Shown here: positions 1-12,290 of the stretch, piece by piece
Numbering within the stretch: the first letter of the stretch is position 1
How the letters are laid out: every line of letters starts with the position of its first letter
Assembly: GCF_051014685.1 (NCBI RefSeq)
Contig: NW_027479277.1
Location: 62,001-126,000 of the forward strand
DNA from: Ptiloglossa arizonensis
Taxonomy: Eukaryota; Arthropoda; Insecta; Hymenoptera; Colletidae
Direction: 5' to 3'
DNA: 64,000 nt
The notes under the pieces: generated by a model
What the model was told of the DNA's origin: nothing
Seen by the model: only the letters and a program-made list of their open reading frames with translations
The model's database searches: none
Program-made: the position numbers and the translations under genes

Positions 1-3000
1 CGCAATTCTGCTGCTCCAAACGCTTAACCAGAATGTCCTAGGGGAAAAATACACGTACCGTTGTAATCGGGCGAGTTTCTACTTTCAGATGCAATAGGAA
101 TTTTTGGGTTTGGTCAATCCGTGCGCGACATATGGCAGTTTGAAGCTAAGAAATGGTTGAGAAGACAACAAATTTTTCGCTATTCTGCTGCTCCAAACGC
201 TTAACCAGAATGTCCTAGGGGAAAAATACACGTACCGTTGTAATCGGGCGAGTTTCTACTTTGTAATGCAATAGGAATTTTTGGGTTAGTTCAATCCGTT
301 CGCGAGATATGAGAGTTTGAAGCTAAGAAATGGTTGAGAAGAGAACAAATTTTTCGCAATTCTGCTGCTCCAAACGCTTAACCAGAATGTCCTAGGTGAA
401 AAATACACGTACCGTTGTAATCGGGCGAGTTTCTACTTTCAAAAGCAATAGGAATTTTTGGGTTAGGTCAATCCGTTCGCGAGATATGGCAGTTCGAAGC
501 TAAGAAATGGTTGAGAAGAGAACAAATTTTTCGCAATTCTGCTGCTCCAAACGCTTAACCAGAATGGCCTAGGGAAAAAATACGCATACCGTTGTAATCG
601 GGCGAGTTTCTACTTTCAGTTACAATAGGAATTTTTGGGTTAGGTCAATCCGTTCGCGAGATATGGTAGTTTGAAGCCAAGAAATGGTTGAGAGGGCAAA
701 AAATTTTTCGCAATTCTGCTGCTTCAAACGCTTAACCAGAATGGCCTAGGGAAAAAATACACATACCGTTGTAATCGGGCGAGTTTCTACTTTCAGATGC
801 AATCGGAATTTTTGGGTTAGGTCAATCCGTTCGCGACATATGGCAGTTTGAAGCTAAGAAAGGGTTGAGAAGACAACAAATTTTTCGCAATTCTGCTGCT
901 CCAAACGCTTAACCAGAATGGCCTAGGGAAAAAATACGAATACAGTTGTAATCGGGCGAGTTTCTACTTTCAGACGCAGCAGGAATTTTTGTGTTTGGTC
1001 AATCCGATCGCGAGATATGGGAGTTTGAAGCTAAGAAATGGTTGAGAAGAGAACAAATTTTTCACAATTCTGCTGCTCCAAACGCTTAACCAGAATGGCC
1101 TAGGGAAAAAATACACATACCGTTGTAATCGGGCGAGTTTCTGCTTTCAGATGCAACAGGAATTTTTGGGTTAGTTCAATCCGTTCGCGAGATATGAGAG
1201 TTTGAAGATAAGAAATGGTTGAGAAGAGAACAAATTTTTCGCAATTCTGCTGCTCCAAACGCTTGACCAGAATGGCCTAGGGAAAAAATACGCATACATT
1301 TGTAATCGGGCGAGTTTCTACTTTCAGACGCAGCAGGAATTTTTGTGTTTGGTCAATCCGTTCGCGAGATATGGGAGTTTGAAGCTAAGAAATGGTTGAG
1401 AAGAGAACAAATTTTTCGCAATTCTGCTGCTCCAAACGCTTAACCAGAATGTCCTAGGGGAAAAATACACGTACCGTTGTAATCGGGCGAGTTTCTACTT
1501 TCAAGAGCAATAGGAATTTTTGGGTTAGGTCAATCCGTTCGCGAGATATGGTAGTTTGAAGCTAAGAAATGGTTGAGAAGAGAACAAATTTTTCGCAATT
1601 CTGCTGCTCCAAACGCTTAACCAGAATGGCCTAGGGAAAAAATACACATACCGTTGTAATCGGGCGAGTTTCTACTTTCAGATGCAATAGGAATTTTTGG
1701 ATTAAATCAATCCGTTCGCGAGATATGGGACTTTGAAGACAAGAAATGGTTGAGAAGGCAAAAAATTTTTCGCAATTCTGCTGCTCCAAACGCTTAACCA
1801 GAATGGCTAGGGAAAAAGTTCGCATACAGTTGTAATCGGGCGAGTTTCTACTTTCAGACGCAGCAGGAATTTTTGTGTTTGGTCAATCCGTTCGCTAGAT
1901 ATGGTAGTTTGAAGCTAAGAAATGGTTGAGAAGAGAACAAATTTTTCGCAATTCTGCTGCTCCAAACGCTTAACCAGAATGGCCTAGGGAAAAAATACAC
2001 CTGCCGTTGTAATCGGGCGAGTTTCTACTTTCAGATGCAATAGGAATTTTTGGGTTAGGTCAATCCGTTCGCGAGATATGGTAGTTTGAAGCCAAGAAAT
2101 GGTTGAGAAGGCAAAAAATTTTTCGCAATTCTGCTGCTTCAAACGCTTAAACAGAATGGACTAGGGAAAAAATACACATACCTTTGTAATCGGGCGAGTT
2201 TCTACTTCCAGATGCAATCGGAATTTTTGGGTTAGGTCAATCCGTTCGCGACATATGGCAGTTTGAAGCTAAGAAATGGTTGAGAAGACAACAAATTTTT
2301 CGCACTTCTGCTGCTCCAAACGCTTAACCAGAATGGCCTAGGGAAAAAATACACATACCGTTGTAATCGGGCGAGTTTCTACTTTCAGATGCAATAGGAA
2401 TTTTTGGGTTAGGTCAATCCGTTCGCGACATATGGCAGTTTGAAGCTAAGAAATGGTTGAGAAGACAACAAATTTTTCGCAATTCTGCTGCTCCAAGCGC
2501 TTAACCAGAATGGCCTAGGGAAAAAATTCGCATACATTTGTAATCGGGCGAGTTTCTACTTTCAGACGCAGGAGGAATTTTTGTGTTTGGTCAATCCGTT
2601 CGCTAGATATGGGAGTTTGAAGCTAAGAAGTGGTTGAGAAGAGAACAAATTTTTCGCAATTCTGCTGCTCCAAACGCTTAAACAGAATGTCCTAGGGGAA
2701 AAATACACGTACCGTTGTAATCGGGCGAGTTTCTACTGTCAAAAGCAATAGGAATTTTTGGATTAGGTCAATCCGTTCGCGACATATGGCAGTTTGAAGC
2801 TAAGAAATGGTTGAGAAGACAACAAATTTTTCGCAATTCAGCTGCTCCAAACGCTTAACCAGAATGCCCTAGGGAAAAAATACGAATGCAGTTGTAATCG
2901 GGCGAGTTTCTACTTTCAGACGCAGCAGGAATTTTTGTGTTTGGTCAATCCGTTCGCTAGATATGGGAGTTTGAAGCTAAGAAGTGGTTGAGAAGAGAAC

Positions 3001-6000
3001 AAATTTTTCGCAATTCTGCTGCTCCAAACGCTTAACCAGAATGTCCTAGGGGAAAAATACACATACCGCTGTAATCGGGCGAGTTTCTACTTTCAAAAGC
3101 AATAGGAATTTTTGGGTTACGTCAATCCGTTCGCGAGATATGGTAGTTTGAAACTAAGAAATGGTTGAGAAGAGAACAAATTTTTCGCAATTCTGCTGCT
3201 CCAAACGCTTAACCAGAATGGCCTAGGGAAAAAATACACATACCGTTGTAATCGGGCGAGTTTCTACTTTCAGATGCAATAGGAATTTTTGGGTTTGGTC
3301 AATCCGTGCGCGACATATGGCAGTTTGAAGCTAAGAAATGGTTGAGAAGACAACAAATTTTTCGCAATTCTGCTGCTCCAAACGCTTAACCAGAATGTCC
3401 TAGGGGAAAAATACACGTACCGTTGTAATCGGGCGAGTTTCTACTTTCAGATGCAATAGGAATTTTTGGGTTTGGTCAATCCGTGCGCGACATATGGCAG
3501 TTTGAAGCTAAGAAATGGTTGAGAAGACAACAAATTTTTCGCTATTCTGCTGCTCCAAACGCTTAACCAGAATGTCCTAGGGGAAAAATACACGTACCGT
3601 TGTAATCGGGCGAGTTTCTACTTTGTAATGCAATAGGAATTTTTGGGTTAGTTCAATCCGTTCGCGAGATATGAGAGTTTGAAGCTAAGAAATGGTTGAG
3701 AAGAGAACAAATTTTTCGCAATTCTGCTGCTCCAAACGCTTAACCAGAATGTCCTAGGTGAAAAATACACGTACCGTTGTAATCGGGCGAGTTTCTACTT
3801 TCAAAAGCAATAGGAATTTTTGGGTTAGGTCAATCCGTTCGCGAGATATGGCAGTTCGAAGCTAAGAAATGGTTGAGAAGAGAACAAATTTTTCGCAATT
3901 CTGCTGCTCCAAACGCTTAACCAGAATGGCCTAGGGAAAAAATACGCATACCGTTGTAATCGGGCGAGTTTCTACTTTCAGTTACAATAGGAATTTTTGG
4001 GTTAGGTCAATCCGTTCGCGAGATATGGTAGTTTGAAGCCAAGAAATGGTTGAGAGGGCAAAAAATTTTTCGCAATTCTGCTGCTTCAAACGCTTAACCA
4101 GAATGGCCTAGGGAAAAAATACACATACCGTTGTAATCGGGCGAGTTTCTACTTTCAGATGCAATCGGAATTTTTGGGTTAGGTCAATCCGTTCGCGACA
4201 TATGGCAGTTTGAAGCTAAGAAAGGGTTGAGAAGACAACAAATTTTTCGCAATTCTGCTGCTCCAAACGCTTAACCAGAATGGCCTAGGGAAAAAATACG
4301 AATACAGTTGTAATCGGGCGAGTTTCTACTTTCAGACGCAGCAGGAATTTTTGTGTTTGGTCAATCCGATCGCGAGATATGGGAGTTTGAAGCTAAGAAA
4401 TGGTTGAGAAGAGAACAAATTTTTCACAATTCTGCTGCTCCAAACGCTTAACCAGAATGGCCTAGGGAAAAAATACACATACCGTTGTAATCGGGCGAGT
4501 TTCTGCTTTCAGAAGCAACAGGAATTTTTGGGTTAGTTCAATCCGTTCGCGAGATATGAGAGTTTGAAGATAAGAAATGGTTGAGAAGAGAACAAATTTT
4601 TCGCAATTCTGCTGCTCCAAACGCTTGACCAGAATGGCCTAGGGAAAAAATACGCATACATTTGTAATCGGGCGAGTTTCTACTTTCAGACGCAGCAGGA
4701 ATTTTTGTGTTTGGTCAATCCGTTCGCGAGATATGGGAGTTTGAAGCTAAGAAATGGTTGAGAAGAGAACAAATTTTTCGCAATTCTGCTGCTCCAAACG
4801 CTTAACCAGAATGTCCTAGGGGAAAAATACACGTACCGTTGTAATCGGGCGAGTTTCTACTTTCAAGAGCAATAGGAATTTTTGGGTTAGGTCAATCCGT
4901 TCGCGAGATATGGTAGTTTGAAGCTAAGAAATGGTTGAGAAGAGAACAAATTTTTCGCAATTCTGCTGCTCCAAACGCTTAACCAGAATGGCCTAGGGAA
5001 AAAATACACATACCGTTGTAATCGGGCGAGTTTCTACTTTCAGATGCAATAGGAATTTTTGGATTAAATCAATCCGTTCGCGAGATATGGGACTTTGAAG
5101 ACAAGAAATGGTTGAGAAGGCAAAAAATTTTTCGCAATTCTGCTGCTCCAAACGCTTAACCAGAATGGCTAGGGAAAAAGTTCGCATACAGTTGTAATCG
5201 GGCGAGTTTCTACTTTCAGACGCAGCAGGAATTTTTGTGTTTGGTCAATCCGTTCGCTAGATATGGTAGTTTGAAGCTAAGAAATGGTTGAGAAGAGAAC
5301 AAATTTTTCGCAATTCTGCTGCTCCAAACGCTTAACCAGAATGGCCTAGGGAAAAAATACACCTGCCGTTGTAATCGGGCGAGTTTCTACTTTCAGATGC
5401 AATAGGAATTTTTGGGTTAGGTCAATCCGTTCGCGAGATATGGTAGTTTGAAGCCAAGAAATGGTTGAGAAGGCAAAAAATTTTTCGCAATTCTGCTGCT
5501 TCAAACGCTTAAACAGAATGGACTAGGGAAAAAATACACATACCTTTGTAATCGGGCGAGTTTCTACTTCCAGATGCAATCGGAATTTTTGGGTTAGGTC
5601 AATCCGTTCGCGACATATGGCAGTTTGAAGCTAAGAAATGGTTGAGAAGACAACAAATTTTTCGCACTTCTGCTGCTCCAAACGCTTAACCAGAATGGCC
5701 TAGGGAAAAAATACACATACCGTTGTAATCGGGCGAGTTTCTACTTTCAGATGCAATAGGAATTTTTGGGTTAGGTCAATCCGTTCGCGACATATGGCAG
5801 TTTGAAGCTAAGAAATGGTTGAGAAGACAACAAATTTTTCGCAATTCTGCTGCTCCAAGCGCTTAACCAGAATGGCCTAGGGAAAAAATTCGCATACATT
5901 TGTAATCGGGCGAGTTTCTACTTTCAGACGCAGGAGGAATTTTTGTGTTTGGTCAATCCGTTCGCTAGATATGGGAGTTTGAAGCTAAGAAGTGGTTGAG

Positions 6001-6582
6001 AAGAGAACAAATTTTTCGCAATTCTGCTGCTCCAAACGCTTAAACAGAATGTCCTAGGGGAAAAATACACGTACCGTTGTAATCGGGCGAGTTTCTACTG
6101 TCAAAAGCAATAGGAATTTTTGGATTAGGTCAATCCGTTCGCGACATATGGCAGTTTGAAGCTAAGAAATGGTTGAGAAGACAACAAATTTTTCGCAATT
6201 CAGCTGCTCCAAACGCTTAACCAGAATGCCCTAGGGAAAAAATACGAATGCAGTTGTAATCGGGCGAGTTTCTACTTTCAGACGCAGCAGGAATTTTTGT
6301 GTTTGGTCAATCCGTTCGCTAGATATGGGAGTTTGAAGCTAAGAAGTGGTTGAGAAGAGAACAAATTTTTCGCAATTCTGCTGCTCCAAACGCTTAACCA
6401 GAATGTCCTAGGGGAAAAATACACATACCGCTGTAATCGGGCGAGTTTCTACTTTCAAAAGCAATAGGAATTTTTGGGTTAGGTCAATCCGTTCGCGAGA
6501 TATGGTAGTTTGAAACTAAGAAATGGTTGAGAAGAGAACAAATTTTTCGCAATTCTGCTGCTCCAAACGCTTAACCAGAATG
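1..6582. repeat. Two near-identical 19-monomer blocks (3362-bp period)
   Basis: Sequence from 1 recurs from 3363 onward with period 3362, which is 19 x 177 minus 1. The missing base is in GAATGGCTAGGG at 1801-1812 and is shared by the copy at 5163-5174. Along about 3.2 kb I noticed only two differences: T at 1152 versus A at 4514, and C at 3120 versus G at 6482. Similarity drops at about 6583, where GGCCTAGGG becomes GGTCTAGGG and CTACTTTC becomes CTACCTTC. The left copy is cut by the window start, so the true copy number is unknown. The near-perfect match means a very recent duplication, or an assembly duplication. Confidence 0.9.
56..72 (+). promoter_or_regulatory. CENP-B-box-like motif, common form (7 of 9 core bases)
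   Basis: The 17-mer TACCGTTGTAATCGGGC can be laid on the mammalian CENP-B core NTTCGNNNNANNCGGGN. It matches at C4, G5, A10 and C13-G16, and differs at both T positions (A and C instead). Nearly every monomer carries it at unit position 56-72. This entry gives the first example. Under equal base use I expect about 0.5 such 7-of-9 matches by chance per random 177-bp unit on two strands, so this form alone proves nothing. Confidence 0.35.
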
Positions 6583-9500
6583 GTCTAGGGAAAAAATACA
6601 CATACCGTTGTAATCGGGCGAGTTTCTACCTTCAGATGCAATAGGAATTTTTGGGTCAGGTCCATCCGTTCGCGAGATATGGGAGTTTGAAGCCAAGAAA
6701 TGGTTGAGAAGACAACAAATTTTTCGCAATTCTGCTGCTCCAAACGCTTAACCAGAATGGTCTAGGGAAAAAATACACATACCGTTGTAATCGGGCGAGT
6801 TTCTACTTTCAGATGCAATAGGAATTTTTGGGTTAGGTCAATCCGTTCGCGACATATGGCAGTTTGAAGCTAAGAAATGGTTGAGAAGACAACAAATTTT
6901 TCGCAATTCTGCTGCTCCAAACGCTTAACCAGAATGGCCTAGGGAAAAAAATACGAATACAGTTGTAATCGGGCGAGTTTCTACTTTCAGACGCAGCAGG
7001 AATTTTTGTGTTTGGTCAATCCGTTCGCTAGATATGGGAGTTTGAAGCTAAGAAGTGGTTGAGAAGAGAACAAATTTTTCGCAATTCTGCTGCTCCAAAC
7101 GCTTAACCAGAATGTCCTAGGGGAAAAATACACATACCGCTGTAATCGGGCGAGTTTCTACTTTCAGATGCAATAGGAATTTTTGGGTTAGGTCAATCCG
7201 TTCGCGACATATGGCAGTTTGAAGCTAAGAAATGGTTGAGAAGACAACAAATTTTTCGCAATTCTGCTGCTCCAAACGCTTAACCAGAATGGCCTAGGGA
7301 AAAAAATACGAATACAGTTGTAATCGGGCGAGTTTCTACTTTCAGACGCAGCAGGAATTTTTGTGTTTGGTCAATCCGTTCGCGACATATGGCAGTTTGA
7401 AGCTAAGAAATGGTTGAGAAGACAACAAATTTTTCGCAATTCTGCTGCTCCAAACGCTTAACCAGAATGTCCTAGGGGAAAAATACACATACCGCTGTAA
7501 TCGGGCGAGTTTCTACTTTCAAAAGCAATAGGAATTTTTGGGTTAGGTCAATCCGTTCGCGAGATATGGTAGTTTGAAGCTAAGAAATGGTTGAGAAGAG
7601 AACAAATTTTTCGCAATTCTGCTGCTCCAAACGCTTAACCAGAATGGACTAGGGAAAAAATACACATACCGTTGTAATCGGGCGAGTTTCTACTTCCAGA
7701 TGCAATCGGAATTTTTGGGTTAGGTCAATCCGTTCGCGACATATGGCAGTTTGAAGCTAAGAAATGGTTGAGAAGACAACAAATTTTTCGCAATTCTGCT
7801 GCTCCAAACGCTTAACCAGAATGCCCTAGGGAAAAAATACGAATACAGTTGTAATCGGGCGAGTTTCTACTTTCAGAGGCAGCAGGAATTTTTGTGTTTG
7901 GTCAATCCGTTCGCGAGATATGGGAGTTTGAAACTAAGAAATGGTTGAGAAGAGAACAAATTTTTCGCAATTCTGCTGCTCCAAACGCTTAACCAGAATG
8001 GTCTAGGGAAAAAATACACATACCGTTGTAATCGGGCGAGTTTCTACCTTCAGATGCAATAGGAATTTTTGGGTTAGGTCCATCCGTTCGCGAGATATGG
8101 GAGTTTGAAGCCAAGAAATGGTTGAGAAGGCAAAAAATTTTTCGCACTTCTGCTGCTCCAAACGCTTAACCAGAATGGCCTAGGGAAAAAATACACATAC
8201 CGTTGCAATCGGGCGAGTTTCTACTTTCAGATGCAACAGGAATTTTTGGGATAGGTCAATCCGTTCGCGAGATATGGGAGTTTGAAGCTAAGAAATGGTT
8301 CAGAAGACAACAAATTTTTCGCACTTCTGCTGCTCCAAACGCTTAACCAGAATGGCCTAGGGAAAAAATACACATACCGTTGTAATCGGGCGAGTTTCTA
8401 CTTTCAGATGCAATAGGAATTTTTGGGTTAGGTCAATCCGTTCGCGACATATGGCAGTTTGAAGCTAAGAAATGGTTGAGAAGACAACAAATTTTTCGCA
8501 ATTCTGCTGCTCCAAACGCTTAACCAGAATGACCTAGGGAAAAATTCGCATACAGTTGTAATCGGGCGAGTTTCTACTTTCAGACGCAGCAGGAATTTTT
8601 GTGTTTGGTCAATCCGTTCGCGAGATATGGGAGTTTGAAGCTAAGAAATGGTTCAGAAGACAACAAATTTTCGCACTTCTGCTGCTCCAAACGCTTAACC
8701 AGAATGGCCTAGGGAAAAAATACACATACCGTTGTAATCGGGCGAGTTTCTACTTTCAGATGCAATAGGAATTTTTGGGTTAGGTCAATCCGTTCGCGAC
8801 ATATGGCAGTTTGAAGCTAAGAAATGGTTGAGAAGACAACAAATTTTTCGCAATTCTGCTGCTCCAAACGCTTAACCAGAATGGCCTAGGGAAAAAAATA
8901 CGAATACAGTTGTAATCGGGCGAGTTTCTACTTTCAGACGCAGCAAGAATTTTTGTGTTTGGTCAATCAGTTCGCGAGATATGGGGGTTTGAAGCGAAAA
9001 CATGGTTGAGAAGAGAACAAATTTTTCGCAATTCTGCTGCTCCAAACGCTTAACCAGAATGTCCTATGGGAAAAATACACGTACCGTTGTAATCGGGGAG
9101 TTTCTACTTTCAAAAGCAATAGGAATTTTTGGGTTAGGTCAATCCGTTCGCGAGATATGGTAGTTTGAAGCTAAGAAATGGTTGAGAAGAAAACAAATTT
9201 TTCGCAATTCTGCTGCTCCAAACGCTTAACCAGAATGGCCTAGGGAAAAAATAATCATACCGTTGTAATCGGGCGAGTTTCTACTTTCTGATGCAATAGG
9301 AATTTTTGGGTTAGGTGAATCCGTTCGCGAGATATGGGAGTTTGAAGACAAGAAATCGTTGAGAAGGCAAAAAATTTTTCGCAATTCTGCTGCTCCAAAC
9401 GCTTATCCAGAATGGCCTAGGGAAAAAATACACATACCTTTATAATCGGGCGAGTTTCTACTTTCAGATGCAATAGGAATTTTTGGGTTTGGTCAATCCG

Positions 9501-9954
9501 TTCGCGACATATCGCAGTTTGAAGCTAAGAAATGGTTGAGAAGACAACAAATTTTTCGCAATTCTGCTGCTCCAAACGCTTAACCAGAATGGCCTAGGGG
9601 AAAAATACACGTATCGTTGTAATCGGGCGAGTTTCTATTTTCTAATGCAATAGGAATTTTTGGGTTAGTTCAATCCGTTCGCGAGATATGAGAGTTTGAA
9701 GCTAAGAAATGGTTGAGAAGAGAACAAATTTTTCGCAATTCTGCTGCTCCAAACGCTTAACCAGATTGGCCTAGGGAAAAAATACACATACCGTTGTAAT
9801 CGGGCGAGTTTCTACTTTCAGATGCAATAGGAATTTTTGGGTTAACTCAATCCGTTCGGGAGATATGGGAGTTTGAAGACAAGAAATGGTTGAGAAGGCA
9901 AAAAATTTTTCGCAATTCTGCTGCTCCAAACGCTTAACCAGAATGGCCTAGTGA
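6583..9954. repeat. Subfamily A monomers with dimer duplications
   Basis: About 19 A-type monomers with no dominant block. A two-unit step is visible: GGCCTAGGGAAAAAAATAC at 6936 recurs at 7291 (355 bp, including one extra A). The stretch from about 7730 to 9000 is repeated at about 12863-13780, except that 8515-8870 holds two additional monomers missing from the later copy. Local indels are GGGAAAAATTCGC near 8541, CAAATTTTCGC near 8665 and AATCGGGGAG near 9093. Nothing non-satellite is present. Confidence 0.75.
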
Positions 9955-11339
9955 AAAAATACACATACCGTTGTAATCGGGCGAGTTTCTACTTTGTAAT
10001 GCAATAGGAATTTTTGGGTTAGTTCAATCCGTTCGCGAGATATAAGAGTTTGAAGCTAGGAAACGGTTGAGAAGAGAACAAATTTTTCGCAATTCTGCTT
10101 CTCCAAACTCTTAACCAGAATGGCCTAGGGAAAAAATACGCATACCGTTGTAATCGGGCGAGTTTCTACTTTCAGTTACAATAGGAATTTTTGGATTAAG
10201 TCAATCCGTTCGCGAGATATGGGACTTTGAAGACAAGAAAGCGTTGAGAAGGCAAAAATTTTTTCGCAATTCTGCTGCTCCAAACGCTTAACCAGAATGG
10301 CCTAGGGAAAAAATTCGCATACAGTTGTAATCGGGCGAGTTTCTACTTTCAGACGCAGCAGGAATTTTTGTGTTTGGTCAATCCGTTCGCTAGATATGGG
10401 AGTTTGAAGCTACGAAGTAGTTGAGAAGAGAACAAATTTTTCGCAATTCTGCTGCTCCAAACGCTTAACCAGAATGTCCTAGGGGAAAAATACACGTACC
10501 GTTGTAATCGGGCGAGTTTCTACTTTCAGATGCAATAGGAATTTTTGGGTTAGGTCAATCCGTTCGCGAGATATGGTAGTTTGAAGCCAAGAAATGGTTG
10601 AGAAGGCAAAAAATTTTTCGCAATTCTGCTGCTTCAAACGCTTAACCAGAATGGACTAGGGAAAAAATACACATACCGTTGTAATCGGGCGAGTTTCTAC
10701 TTTGTAATGCAATAGGAATTTTTGGGTTAGTTCAATCCGTTCGCGAGATATAAGAGTTTGAAGCTAGGAAACGGTTGAGAAGAGAACAAATTTTTCGCAA
10801 TTCTGCTTCTCCAAACTCTTAACCAGAATGGCCTAGGGAAAAAATACGCATACCGTTGTAATCGGGCGAGTTTCTACTTTCAGTTACAATAGGAATTTTT
10901 GGATTAAGTCAATCCGTTCGCGAGATATGGGACTTTGAAGACAAGAAAGCGTTGAGAAGGCAAAAATTTTTTCGCAATTCTGCTGCTCCAAACGCTTAAC
11001 CAGAATGGCCTAGGGAAAAAATTCGCATACAGTTGTAATCGGGCGAGTTTCTACTTTCAGACGCAGCAGGAATTTTTGTGTTTGGTCAATCCGTTCGCTA
11101 GATATGGGAGTTTGAAGCTACGAAGTGGTTGAGAAGAGAACAAATTTTTCGCAATTCTGCTGCTCCAAACGCTTAACCAGAATGTCCTAGGGGAAAAATA
11201 CACGTACCGTTGTAATCGGGCGAGTTTCTACTTTCAGATGCAATAGGAATTTTTGGGTTAGGTCAATCCGTTCGCGAGATATGGTAGTTTGAAGCCAAGA
11301 AATGGTTGAGAAGGCAAAAAATTTTTCGCAATTCTGCTG
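9955..11339. repeat. Two copies of a 4-monomer block (708-bp period)
   Basis: The rare string GAGATATAAGAG followed by CTAGGAAACGG occurs at about 10035 and again 708 bp later at about 10743. The flanking monomers match in order: CTTCTCCAAACTC, then TTACAATAGG with GGATTAAGTC, then AAGCGTTGAGAAGG, then CTACGAAG. I saw one clear difference within the block, TAGTTG near 10417 versus TGGTTG near 11125. The match stops at about 10632/11340, where GCTTCAAACGC faces GCTCCAAACGC. Four units per copy. Confidence 0.85.
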
Positions 11340-11394
11340 CTCCAAACGCTTAATTAGAATGGCCTAGGGAAAAAAATACGAATACACTTGTAAT

Positions 11395-12290
11395 CGGGCG
11401 AGTTTCTACTTTCTGATGCAATAGGAATTTTCGGGTTAGGTGAATCCGTTCGCGAGATATGGGAGTTTGAAGACAAGAAATCGTTGAGAAGGAAAAAAAT
11501 TTTTCGCAATTCTGCTGCTACAAACGCTTATCCAGAATGGCCTAGGGAAAAAATACACATACCTTTATAATCGGGCGAGTTTCTACTTTCAGATGCAATG
11601 GGAATTTTTGGGTTAGGTCAATCCGTTCGCGAGATATGAGAGTTTGAAGCTAAGAAATGGTTGAGAAGAGAACAAATTTTTCGCAATTCTGTTGCTCCAA
11701 ACGCTTAACCAGAATGGCCTAGGGAAAAAATACGCATACCGTTGTAATCGGGCGAGTTTCTACTTTCAGTTACAATAGGAATTTTTGGGTTAGGTCAATC
11801 CGTTCGCGAGATATGGTAGTTTGAAGCTAAGAAATGGTAGAGAAGAGAACAAATTTTTCGCAATTCTGCTGCTCCAAACGCTTAACCAGATTGGCCTAGG
11901 GAAAAAATACACCTACCGTTGTAATCGGGCGAGTTTCTACTTTCAGATGCAATAGGAATTTTTGGGTTAGGTCAATCCGTTCGCGAGATATGGTAGTTTG
12001 AAGCCAAGAAATGGTTGAGAAGGCAAAAAATTTTTCGCAATTCTGCTGCTCCAAACGCTTAACCAGAATGGCCTAGGGAAAAAAATACGAATACACTTGT
12101 AATCGGGCGAGTTTCTACTTTCAGACGCAGCAAGAATTTTTGTGTTTGGTCAATCCGTTCGCGGGATATGGGAGTTTGAAGCGAAGAAATGGTTGAGAAG
12201 AGAACAAATTTTTCGCAATTCTGCTGCTTCAAAAGCTTAACCAGAATGGCCTAGGGAAAAAATACACATACCGTTGTAATCGGGCGAGTT
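11395..12290. repeat. Five-monomer block that recurs downstream
   Basis: This block has a recognisable order of rare variants: TTCGGGTTAGGTGAAT, CAATGGGAATT, TTCTGTTGCTCC, ATGGTAGAGAAGAG, CCAGATTGG, CACTTGTAATC, GCGGGATATGGG, and TTCAAAAGCTTAACC. The same order appears at about 14760-15655 (3365 bp on, 19 monomers) and again at about 16531-17426. A shorter part appears around 19420-19860. It behaves as a block copied as a unit within domain A. Between 11340 and 11395 lies ordinary A-type monomer sequence. Confidence 0.75.

Noticed and set aside
96..115. Telomere-like string GGGTTAGG in the common monomer form
   Set aside because: Only about eight bases fit, it is not tandem, and related monomers read GGGTTTGG or GTGTTTGG. 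Chance similarity is the simplest explanation.
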